Part shown: positions 1 through 5,959 of the stretch, in pieces
Layout: each line of letters opens with the position of its first letter
Position numbering within the stretch: the stretch's first letter is position 1
Assembly: GCA_003140915.1 (NCBI GenBank)
Contig: PLLI01000040.1
Coordinates: 1-15,954 of the forward strand
Source of the DNA: Candidatus Omnitrophota bacterium
GTDB taxonomy: Bacteria > Omnitrophota > Gorgyraeia > 2-01-FULL-45-10
Reading direction: 5' to 3'
DNA: 15,954 bases
Program-made: the position numbers and the translations under genes
Notes under the pieces: generated by a model
Told to the model about the DNA's origin: nothing
Database searches by the model: none
The model's input: the letters and a program-made list of their open reading frames with translations, nothing else

Positions 1-206
1 TGTTCGAGGAACTGGCGCGCGTAACTGGAGAGGGACTCGACATACCTGCGCTGCCCCTCGGCATATATCGTGTCGAAAGCAAGGGATGACTTGCCGGAGC
101 CCGAAAGGCCCGTAACGACGACAAGCTTCCCCCGCGGTATCTCGAGATCTATATTCTTGAGGTTATGTTCCCTCGCACCCTTTATGAAGATATTCTCTTT
201 TTCCAT
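1..206 (-). CDS. uvrA: UvrA, excinuclease ABC subunit A (N-terminal part only)
   Basis: This is the first 68 codons of the DNA-damage recognition ATPase of nucleotide excision repair; the rest lies beyond the left edge. The translation begins [19 protein letters not shown] and carries the UvrA Walker A loop GLSGSGKS at residues 33-40. It continues into the family-typical stretch around [12 protein letters not shown] and [10 protein letters not shown]. The start is the ATG at 206-204, which gives the usual N-terminal length of the family. A weak AAGAG lies just upstream. It is separated from the biosynthetic operon by a terminator and appears to have its own promoter, so it is a neighbour and not an operon member. 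The identification is firm although only the nucleotide-binding N-terminus is visible. Confidence 0.96.
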   Translation of the reverse strand, partial: MEKENIFIKGAREHNLKNIDLEIPRGKLVVVTGLSGSGKSSLAFDTIYAEGQRRYVESLSSYARQFLE

Positions 207-213
207 ATCTCTT

Positions 214-243
214 ATTATATTTTAATATTAGCCAAATTGCCAA
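214..243 (-). promoter_or_regulatory. Probable sigma70-type promoter of uvrA
   Basis: On the minus strand TTGGCA (243-238) is followed after 18 bases by a perfect TATAAT (219-214). The -10 box ends only 7 bases before the uvrA ATG at 206, so transcription would start at or next to the start codon, giving a very short or absent leader. A weaker alternative -10 (TAATAT, 230-225) would leave a slightly longer leader. The local sequence is AT-rich, so a chance match cannot be excluded. Confidence 0.5.
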
Positions 244-280
244 CAAAAACAAAGGAGACGAAACATGCGTTCCGCCTCCT
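240..280 (-). terminator. Rho-independent terminator of the dapL-to-small-protein unit
   Basis: Read on the minus strand, AGGAGGCGGAAC (280-269) pairs over all 12 positions with GTTTCGTCTCCT (264-253), using two G-U wobbles, around a 4-base loop. It is followed at once by a T-rich tract (TTTGTTTTTGTT, 252-241). It lies 24 bases after the stop of the small basic protein gene and before uvrA. The wobble pairs pair better when read from the minus strand than from the plus strand, which agrees with the direction of the operon. Confidence 0.88.
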
Positions 281-304
281 CTGCCGTTAATATTGCAACA
301 ACTG

Positions 305-547
305 CTATTTCCTCTTCTTCCTCTTTCCGCCTACGAGCATTTTAGCTCTCGAGACGTCGCCCTTCTTATCGATGAAGTAGAGGTATCCCTTCGCCTTCTT
401 CACTGCGGGTTTCGCGATAACTTTACCGCCGCCCCCTTTGGATTTGCCTCTGGCCATCTTCGTTTCGACTACGTTGCCCTTCTTATCGACGTAATAGAGA
501 TAGCCCTTTTTCCTCTTTATCCCTACCTTTGCGACTTTTTCTGCCAT
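305..547 (-). CDS. Small, strongly basic two-repeat protein of unknown function
   Basis: The protein has 80 residues and no function I can name. It is built from two copies of a 21-residue unit: KGYLYYVDKKGNVVETKMAR plus G at 14-34, and KGYLYFIDKKGDVSRAKMLV plus G at 53-73. They are joined by a Gly/Lys linker with four consecutive Gly (38-41), and the protein ends in a Lys/Arg tail. Almost all charged residues are Lys or Arg. There is no signal peptide or membrane segment, so it is probably cytoplasmic and could bind nucleic acid (inference). A GTG three codons upstream keeps the frame open, but it lies inside the Shine-Dalgarno sequence AGGAGG. That motif sits 8 bases before the ATG at 547, so the ATG is taken as the start. 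The ribosome site lies within the last codons of the upstream TtcA-type gene, whose stop is only 5 bases before this start, so translation is probably coupled. It is the last gene before the terminator. Confidence 0.85.
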   Translation of the reverse strand: MAEKVAKVGIKRKKGYLYYVDKKGNVVETKMARGKSKGGGGKVIAKPAVKKAKGYLYFIDKKGDVSRAKMLVGGKRKKRK

Positions 548-552
548 TTCTT

Positions 553-1296
553 TCACCTCCTCTCATCTTTTATTTTAATATAATCTTCTTTTACTCTTGA
601 AATGCTCCTGAAGATGTTCGTTTTGACATGCCGACAACTCTTCTCAAGTGAGCCTATCATCTTCTTCATCATCCGTCTCTTCGACGTATCGGAATTCGGG
701 CATCTGCACACCTGCGAAGGAAAACCGGATTCTTTGGCGAATTTTCTCGTACTCGCTTCCTCGACGTAGCAGAGCGGCCTTATTATGGTTATCTTGCCCC
801 CGAAGAGCTCCTGCCGCGGGTTCATTGCCGCAAACTCGCCGTGATAAAAGATATTCAGAAGGAGCGTCTCTATAATATCGTCTTTATGGTGCCCGAACGC
901 GATCTTTCTACAGCCTAACTTGTCGGCCGCCAGGAATAGCGCCTTTCTCCTGTTCCACGAGCACCAGAAACAGGAAGTGCTTTTCTTCTTCTCATCCCGT
1001 ATCTTTATCTTCTCGAAATGGTACTTTACGCCGTGCTCTTTAAAAAATTCTTTAAGCTTCTTCGTGTGGACGCAGGCCCTGCACCTGAAATCGGTCTCAA
1101 CATGCATCGCAATGAGCTCATACTTTATGGGCGCCCATTTCCTGCGCTCCGCCAGGAGCTTTAAAAGCGACAGGCTATCCTTGCCGCCGGAGACCGCGAC
1201 GAGGATCCTGTCCTTGTCCTCGATCAGGTTATAATCGGCTATCGCCTTGCCGATCTTCTTCGAAATATAGAAACCTGTCTTAGTCAAAGAGCGCAT
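553..1296 (-). CDS. ttcA: TtcA-family tRNA thiolation enzyme (PP-loop ATPase)
   Basis: A 247-residue cytoplasmic enzyme of the PP-loop ATP pyrophosphatase superfamily, closest in layout to TtcA, which makes 2-thiocytidine at position 32 of tRNA. Visible landmarks are the ATP loop SGGKDS at 36-41, a CxxC (CFWC) at 109-112, GHHKDD at 135-140 and a later Cys pair at 197 and 199. In TtcA the CxxC plus a third downstream Cys hold an oxygen-sensitive Fe-S cluster, and all three positions are present here. It is shorter than the roughly 310-residue E. coli protein. An extra CxxC at 72-75 is not expected in TtcA. The ATG at 1296 lies 6 bases after the nadX stop with only a weak AAGAG. Its last codons contain the ribosome site of the next gene. 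TtcA is the best fit; a related thiolase acting on another tRNA position is possible. Confidence 0.85.
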   Translation of the reverse strand: MRSLTKTGFYISKKIGKAIADYNLIEDKDRILVAVSGGKDSLSLLKLLAERRKWAPIKYELIAMHVETDFRCRACVHTKKLKEFFKEHGVKYHFEKIKIRDEKKKSTSCFWCSWNRRKALFLAADKLGCRKIAFGHHKDDIIETLLLNIFYHGEFAAMNPRQELFGGKITIIRPLCYVEEASTRKFAKESGFPSQVCRCPNSDTSKRRMMKKMIGSLEKSCRHVKTNIFRSISRVKEDYIKIKDERR

Positions 1297-1302
1297 CTCT
1301 TG

Positions 1303-2121
1303 CTACGTCCCTATCCTGACACTATTCGTGATCCCCGCAAGCGTCGCTATCGCTGAAAATACCGCGAGCTCGCTCGTCTTCGGATTTGCCATTGAGGGCA
1401 CGTTTTCGGTCCTCGTGAATATCCTGCCGCACTCGCCCGAGATCTCTACCTCGTTGATATTTTTCGTATAATGAGGCGATGTAACTATTTTAACGGTCGT
1501 CTTTTTCGCGCCGAGTCCCGCAAGGCTGAGGACGGCCGCGACATTCACATTCTGCGGAAACCCCCTTATCGCTTCTTCGACGTTGCCATCGAAGATCGTC
1601 TCCTCGCCGGTAATACCGGACAGGTCTATATTCTTCTCTTTCAGATACGGCGCACCCTCAAGGCCCTTCGGCGGTTTTCTTGTAGTAAGGGTAACGTGAT
1701 CTATCCTGCCGGTAGAAGCGGATTTTAACCCATCGATCCCGCATAATGCTCCGCTTGGTATGTAAACTTTAACTCTTTTTTTTATAGCTCTTTTCAGTGA
1801 ATTCTCCCGCCCGACGAGCCCGCCGACGCTCATCACCATGCAATCTCTCCCTGCCCTGATGCACTTATCCAAAAGATCGCCCGATACCTTTGCGCTCGCC
1901 GCTTCTACGACAAAGTTGCATTTTTTGATCAATTCGGTCAATTTTAAAATCCGCGGGCCTTTTTTCAGGGCATTCTTCAAGAGAAAGGCCTTATCCGTAT
2001 CGGTATCACAGAGCACGACAAGTTCGACTTTCTCTTGCAGCATATCCTGGCACGCATAAGCGACCTGTGAACCTATCGTCCCGCAACCCACTATTCCGAC
2101 TCTCAGTTTACTTATCTTCAC
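1303..2121 (-). CDS. nadX: L-aspartate dehydrogenase (NadX)
   Basis: This NAD(P)-dependent enzyme oxidises L-aspartate to iminoaspartate, the substrate of NadA, replacing the oxygen-using NadB in quinolinate synthesis. The 272 residues show a Rossmann loop GIVGCGTIG (9-17), the family block PSGALCGIDGLKSA (122-135), FPQNVNVAA (188-196) and the C-terminal ENVPSMANPKTSELA (239-253). Fit to the family is good along the whole length. One key site looks changed: in the stretch NINEVEISG (221-229) Asn223 stands where I expect the conserved catalytic His of the N-x-H-E-I pattern. A His at 217 is six residues away. The start is a GTG directly abutting the nadA stop; no ATG lies nearby and the first residues lead straight into the Rossmann strand. 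Sitting directly after nadA strongly supports the function. Confidence 0.92.
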   Translation of the reverse strand: MKISKLRVGIVGCGTIGSQVAYACQDMLQEKVELVVLCDTDTDKAFLLKNALKKGPRILKLTELIKKCNFVVEAASAKVSGDLLDKCIRAGRDCMVMSVGGLVGRENSLKRAIKKRVKVYIPSGALCGIDGLKSASTGRIDHVTLTTRKPPKGLEGAPYLKEKNIDLSGITGEETIFDGNVEEAIRGFPQNVNVAAVLSLAGLGAKKTTVKIVTSPHYTKNINEVEISGECGRIFTRTENVPSMANPKTSELAVFSAIATLAGITNSVRIGT

Positions 2122-3093
2122 TCAATACCCCGCTAAGGCCGCGCCTTGCTTCTCGCCGGTCACCGCGAGCATCCTGTCGAGCGCCCTCTTGGCCTTCTCC
2201 CTCACCTCGTCGGAAACCTTGATCTCATAGACCATGTTCTCAAGGCTATGGGCGACCCATCCCAGAGTTATCAGCTTCATATTTGCACAGACAAGATGCG
2301 ACGTCGGCAGATAGAATTTCTTGCCCGGGTTCTCTTTCTGTAATTTATACAACATCCCCGACTCCGTCGAGATTATGAACTCTTTTGATCTCGATTCCTT
2401 GACATATTTGAACATGCCGCCCGTAGAACATATATGGTCGGCAAGAGCGAGGACCGCAGGATTACATTCCGGATGGGCGATAACCTCGGCTTCGGGATGC
2501 GCATCTTTGGTCTTCACGATATCTTCTTCCTGGACCCGTATGTGCGTCGGACAGAATCCATCCCACAAAATTATATTTTTGTCAGGGACCTGCGATTGTA
2601 CGTAGCGCCCGAGATTTTTGTCCGGGACGAATATTATATCTTTCTCTTTCAGCGCCCGCACCACCTGGACGGCATTGCTGGAAGTGCACGCTATGTCGCT
2701 CTCCGCCTTCACTTCGGCTGAGGAATTTACGTAACATACGATCGCGGCGCCGGGATATTCTATCTTCTTGGCGCGAAGTTTCTCCGGCGTTATCATGTCG
2801 GCCAGAGGGCAGCCCGCCTCCATTACCGGTAAAAGGACCAGCTTGTCGGGATTGAGTATCGATGCCGACTCTGCCATGAACTGGACGCCGCAGAAGATGA
2901 TGACGTCGGCGTCGGTCCTGACGGCCGCCTGGGAAAGAGCGAGGGAGTCTCCGCTGATATCCGCTATCTCCTGTATCTCGTCGCGCTGATAGTTGTGCGC
3001 GATGATCACGGCGTTACGCTTTATCTTAAGCTTCTCTATCTTTTTTTTAAGCGCTTCGTTATATTTTAAATCACTGTCTTTTGTATTCGTCAT
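2122..3093 (-). CDS. nadA: Quinolinate synthase A
   Basis: NadA condenses iminoaspartate with dihydroxyacetone phosphate to quinolinate using an oxygen-sensitive 4Fe-4S cluster. The 323 residues contain the three expected cluster cysteines: Cys95 in MEAGCPLADM, Cys181 in WDGFCPTHI and Cys269 in SHLVCANM. Their spacing of about 86 and 88 matches the compact NadA type. Substrate-binding blocks AHNYQ (32-36), AHPEC (206-210) and STGGM (223-227) are intact. The ATG overlaps the panC stop as ATGA and nadX follows with no gap, so the two quinolinate enzymes are likely co-translated. NadC, needed for the next step, is not in the window. Confidence 0.98.
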   Translation of the reverse strand: MTNTKDSDLKYNEALKKKIEKLKIKRNAVIIAHNYQRDEIQEIADISGDSLALSQAAVRTDADVIIFCGVQFMAESASILNPDKLVLLPVMEAGCPLADMITPEKLRAKKIEYPGAAIVCYVNSSAEVKAESDIACTSSNAVQVVRALKEKDIIFVPDKNLGRYVQSQVPDKNIILWDGFCPTHIRVQEEDIVKTKDAHPEAEVIAHPECNPAVLALADHICSTGGMFKYVKESRSKEFIISTESGMLYKLQKENPGKKFYLPTSHLVCANMKLITLGWVAHSLENMVYEIKVSDEVREKAKRALDRMLAVTGEKQGAALAGY

Positions 3094-3941
3094 TTCTCTA
3101 CTTTCATCAGGATATTGTCTATCAACCTGGTCTTCCCTATGAATACGGCAAGGGCCACCAGCACTTCTCCGGACAATACCTTAATCCCTTTCAGGTTCGT
3201 TATATCCACTATAGAAATGTAGTCGGCTTTCGCGGACGGAATGGCGCTTATCAGCTCCTTCATGGCCCTTATGATCTTTTTCGCTTCACGCTCGCCGGAT
3301 TTTATCATCGCCTCCGCTTTTTTAAGAGCTTCATGCAAAACGAGCGCATCCTTTCTCTCGGATTCCGAGAGATATATATTCCGCGAACTCATGGCAAGCC
3401 CGTCGGACTCTCGTATTATCGGCAGGACCTTTATCTCGATCCCCGTGTTCAGGTCTGCAGCCATCTTCTTGATAACCATGGCCTGCTGGGCGTCCTTCTG
3501 CCCGAAATATGCGATCTCCGGCCGGACGATCTCGAATAATTTCGCGACTACCGTCGCGACACCCTTGAAATGGCCCGGGCGCGACGCACCGCATAAGACA
3601 TCGGTAAGCCTTTCGACATTCACATACGTGGAATATCCGTCGGGATACATATCTTTGGCGGAAGGGGCGAATACGATATCGGCGCCGGCGGTGGTAGCCA
3701 GGGCCTCATCGCGTTTCATGTCTCTGGGGTATTTTTCAAAGTCTTCTTTAGGGCCGAATTGGACGGGGTTAACGAAGATGCTGACAACGACTACATCGGT
3801 GTGTTTTCTGGCGGCGCGTATTAAGGAGGCATGCCCTTCGTGCAGGTATCCCATCGTCGGAACGAGGCTTATCGACTTACCTTCCTTCCTGAAGATCTTT
3901 ACGAGGGTGGACATCCTCGGTATCGTATCGACTACCTTCAC
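3090..3941 (-). CDS. panC: Pantothenate synthetase (pantoate--beta-alanine ligase)
   Basis: This cytoplasmic enzyme joins pantoate and beta-alanine with ATP via a pantoyl adenylate, the last step of vitamin B5 synthesis. The 283-residue length is normal. The nucleotidyl-transferase signature PTMGYLHEGHASL (28-40) contains both ATP-binding His residues. FVNPVQFGP, the SRPGHFKGV block, FGQKDAQQ and the KMSKS-like MSSRNIYLSESE loop are all present. The start is a GTG at 3941 giving the usual MKV-type N-terminus; AGGAAAGG lies at suitable distance inside the end of folK. An ATG two bases upstream is out of frame and runs into an immediate stop. The gene begins one base after folK and overlaps nadA by four bases. 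Confidence 0.97.
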   Translation of the reverse strand: MKVVDTIPRMSTLVKIFRKEGKSISLVPTMGYLHEGHASLIRAARKHTDVVVVSIFVNPVQFGPKEDFEKYPRDMKRDEALATTAGADIVFAPSAKDMYPDGYSTYVNVERLTDVLCGASRPGHFKGVATVVAKLFEIVRPEIAYFGQKDAQQAMVIKKMAADLNTGIEIKVLPIIRESDGLAMSSRNIYLSESERKDALVLHEALKKAEAMIKSGEREAKKIIRAMKELISAIPSAKADYISIVDITNLKGIKVLSGEVLVALAVFIGKTRLIDNILMKVEK

Positions 3942-3942
3942 A

Positions 3943-4350
3943 TTAAACCTTTCCTAATTCTCTCAGGCCTTTCAAAACAAATTCTCTCTCGGATATCTTC
4001 GGATGAGGAACGACCAATCCCTCTTCTCTTATCTCTTCCCGGCCGTAATAAAGAATATCCAGATCTATCTCCCTCGGGGCGTTCTTCACTGCTGTCCTTT
4101 TCCTGCCGAGCCTCGCCTCGATACCGTTTAATTCCTTCAATAGCGCCCGCGCATCGAGGGTTGTTTCGATCTCCAGGACACCGTTCAGGAACTTGCCCTG
4201 AGGCATATCGCTGACCGGGTCGGTCTCGTATATCGACGAGCTTCGTTTGAATTCGAGATATTTGCTATTCTTCAGCTCTTCTATCGCCCTGTCAATATAT
4301 GAACGCCGATCGCCTAAGTTAGAGCCTATACCGATGTAACAGGTGGCCAT
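3943..4350 (-). CDS. folK: HPPK, 6-hydroxymethyl-dihydropterin pyrophosphokinase
   Basis: FolK transfers pyrophosphate from ATP to hydroxymethyl-dihydropterin in folate synthesis. The 135-residue protein has the family layout: IGIGSNLGDR at the N-terminus, SSIYETDPVSDMPQGKFLNG (about 38-57) lining the pterin site, then GRKRTAVKNAPREIDLDIL, which includes the Arg pair and the Asp-x-Asp magnesium ligands of the HPPK signature. It is a little shorter than E. coli FolK, as in many bacteria. The ATG is one base past the dapL stop and the end is one base before panC. No other folate gene is visible here, so its place next to panC is probably a general vitamin-cluster arrangement. Confidence 0.97.
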   Translation of the reverse strand: MATCYIGIGSNLGDRRSYIDRAIEELKNSKYLEFKRSSSIYETDPVSDMPQGKFLNGVLEIETTLDARALLKELNGIEARLGRKRTAVKNAPREIDLDILYYGREEIREEGLVVPHPKISEREFVLKGLRELGKV

Positions 4351-4351
4351 C

Positions 4352-5518
4352 TTAAACCAATCGATCCTTAATGCGCACTATGGCTTCTTTGATCCTTTTC
4401 TTATCGACGGTAAGGGCGAATCGGATGTAACCTTCACCGTTCTCGCCGAAGCCGTTGCCCGGTGTTGCAATTATGTCGCACTTTTCAAGAAGCTCTTTTG
4501 CGAACGCGGCAGAGGTATATCTCGGCGGAATGCGCGTCCAGACGTAGAACGTCGCCTTCGGCTTCTCTACCTTCCATCCGAGCGAGAGAAGGCCGTCGAC
4601 GAGAAGATTGCGGCGTTCTTCGTATATCCTGAGGACGGTATTGATATGTTTATCGTAATTCTTCAATGCCGCCACGCCCGCCCATTGAACGGCGAAGAAG
4701 ACCCCGGAATCTATGTTGGACTTTACCTTCGCGAGACCGGCTACAAGTTCCTTATTTCCGGCGGCAAAACCTATTCTCCACCCCGTCATGTTGAATGTCT
4801 TCGAAAGGGAATGGAATTCGATCGCTACGTCTTTCGCGCCGTCGATCTCGAATATGCTAAGGCTTTTAAATCCGTCGAACGCTATCTCGGAATACGCAGC
4901 GTCGTGACAGATTATTATGTTGTGCTTTTTGGCAAACTCCACTACTTCTGCAAGGAATCTCTTGTCGCAGACAGCCGATGTAGGATTATTTGGATAGTTG
5001 ATGAAGATCATCTTTATTCTGTGCATCTGCGCGTGATTGATAGCCTTCAGATCGGGAAGGAACCTGTTCTCGCAGCGAAGAGGCATGAGAAGAACTTCGC
5101 CACCGGCAAACCACGTGCCTGACTTGTAAGGCGGATAACAAGGGTCGGGCACAAGGACGTAATCGCCTGGATTAACGAAGGCGAGCGGGATATGCGCGAT
5201 GCCCTCCTTCGAGCCTATCAGCGGATATATTTCAGTATCGGGATCGAACGCAACGCCAAAGCGCTTCTGCAGCCACTTTGCGGCCTCCTGTCTGAACTCG
5301 GGAAGCCCCTGGTCGAGAGGATAGCGATGGTTCTTCGGGTCGCGCGCGGCGCGATTTAGCGCGTCGATTATAAAATTCGGCGTCGGGATATCCGGGTCGC
5401 CGATACCCAGATCGATTATATCGCGCCCCTCGTCGCGCGCCTTCTTCTTCGCCTTGTCGATTTCTACAAAGAGATACGGCGGCAGCCTCTTCAGCCTCTC
5501 AGCCCTCTCGATCTTCAT
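4352..5518 (-). CDS. dapL: LL-diaminopimelate aminotransferase (DapL)
   Basis: DapL converts tetrahydrodipicolinate and glutamate directly to LL-diaminopimelate, bypassing the DapD/DapC/DapE succinylase steps. It is a fold-type I PLP enzyme of 388 residues. GIGDPDIPTP starts at 38, IGSKEGIAH lies near 101-109, NYPNNPT is at 174-180, HDAAYSE contains the PLP-contacting Asp206 and Tyr209, and SLSKTFNMTGWRIGF contains Lys240, the internal aldimine. The family is close to AspC-type aminotransferases. The DapL call rests on the IGDPD/IGSKEG sequence type and on the fact that dapA, dapB, dapF and lysA are present without dapD, dapC or dapE. Two adjacent ATGs exist (5521 and 5518). GAGGG lies 6 bases before the second, which is preferred. 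It is the first gene after the structured gap and probably heads its own transcript. Confidence 0.92.
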   Translation of the reverse strand: MKIERAERLKRLPPYLFVEIDKAKKKARDEGRDIIDLGIGDPDIPTPNFIIDALNRAARDPKNHRYPLDQGLPEFRQEAAKWLQKRFGVAFDPDTEIYPLIGSKEGIAHIPLAFVNPGDYVLVPDPCYPPYKSGTWFAGGEVLLMPLRCENRFLPDLKAINHAQMHRIKMIFINYPNNPTSAVCDKRFLAEVVEFAKKHNIIICHDAAYSEIAFDGFKSLSIFEIDGAKDVAIEFHSLSKTFNMTGWRIGFAAGNKELVAGLAKVKSNIDSGVFFAVQWAGVAALKNYDKHINTVLRIYEERRNLLVDGLLSLGWKVEKPKATFYVWTRIPPRYTSAAFAKELLEKCDIIATPGNGFGENGEGYIRFALTVDKKRIKEAIVRIKDRLV

Positions 5519-5543
5519 CATATGCCCTCACGCATGTTGCTTG

Positions 5544-5698
5544 CGAGGAGGCTGTGCTTCGCGCCGATCGTAAAATTTTCCCAGCGAGAAAATTTTACTC
5601 TTGAAATCGCTCGCTCTCCCTCGCATAAAGTTTAACACCGGCTCGGGAACCATGCCCGCTCGCGATTTCAAGGTCGTCGCGTAAGCACAGCCTCCTCG
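5544..5698. repeat. Structured palindromic element 1 (Y-shaped, three stems)
   Basis: A perfect 16-base inverted repeat, CGAGGAGGCTGTGCTT (5544-5559) against 5683-5698, extends through CGCG (5560-5563 with 5678-5681) across a one-base bulge. It encloses two further perfect inverted repeats: GTAAAATTTTC (5570-5580 with 5588-5598, 7-base loop) and CTTGAAATCGC (5600-5610 with 5662-5672). As RNA or extruded DNA this would be a three-way junction. Pairing continues weakly outwards (GTTG near 5535 with CAAC near 5706). A 60-codon minus-strand frame (5710-5528) stays open across it, but it has no ribosome site and looks like repeat sequence. No T-run follows, so it is not a standard terminator. It would lie in the 5' leader of dapL. 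Confidence 0.85.
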
Positions 5699-5733
5699 AG
5701 CATTCAACAACTACGCTAATATCGAAAAACCTT

Positions 5734-5763
5734 TTTATACACAGGTGCCAATTTTACAGTCAA
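5734..5763 (-). promoter_or_regulatory. Probable sigma70-type promoter for the dapL-folK-panC-nadAX unit
   Basis: On the minus strand TTGACT (5763-5758) and TATAAA (5739-5734) are separated by 18 bases, with a TG-type extension (TGTG) before the -10. It lies in the 72-base stretch between the two palindromes. The predicted start near 5727 would give a leader of about 210 bases that carries the whole of palindrome 1. It is the best promoter-like match I found between dapB and dapL; no experimental support is available. Confidence 0.55.
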
Positions 5764-5784
5764 CCTCTTCTTCGGCACCCAAAT

Positions 5785-5959
5785 CTTTAAAATTTTTCGT
5801 ACCTCCAAGAATATGATGTGGCGATGTGGTGAGCAGGGCGTAAAATTTCGAGCAGGTGCGAGAAATTTTTCCGAGCGAAATTTTTCATGGCAAAAATTTC
5901 GCGTCCCTGCGAACCACTCGACACAGCATATTCTACCGCTGTATCGAAAAATTTTAAAG
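5785..5959. repeat. Structured palindromic element 2, overlapping the dapB stop codon
   Basis: The outermost arms are a perfect 15-base inverted repeat, CTTTAAAATTTTTCG (5785-5799) with 5945-5959. The right arm contains the dapB stop codon (5956-5954). Inside is an imperfect stem (5810-5838 with 5905-5932, sharing AATATG-TGTG-CGA-TGGT-GCAGGG), which encloses two hairpins: AAAATTTC (5842-5849 with 5862-5869) and a perfect GCGAAATTTTT (5875-5885 with 5892-5902, 6-base loop). A competing 9-base hairpin (5919-5927 with 5938-5946, one wobble) could form straight after dapB. The layout of one stem enclosing two hairpins with AAATTT cores repeats that of element 1. No T-run follows on the minus strand. 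Confidence 0.85.

Noticed and set aside
265..345. Plus-strand 26-codon frame preceded by AAAGGAG
   Set aside because: The apparent ribosome site is the 5' arm of the terminator stem, and the frame runs antisense into the small basic gene.
548..556. GTG start three codons upstream in the small basic gene
   Set aside because: The GTG is part of the Shine-Dalgarno sequence that serves the ATG at 547.
4343..5122. Long plus-strand frame (259 codons) opposite dapL
   Set aside because: Shadow of dapL; low-complexity composition without motifs, while the minus strand encodes a full conserved enzyme.
5528..5710. 60-codon minus-strand frame between dapB and dapL as a gene
   Set aside because: It coincides with palindrome 1, has no ribosome site and resembles no protein family I know; kept only as a property of the repeat.
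5519..5730. Lysine riboswitch upstream of dapL
   Set aside because: I do not see the conserved lysine-riboswitch core; the region is explained by nested perfect inverted repeats.
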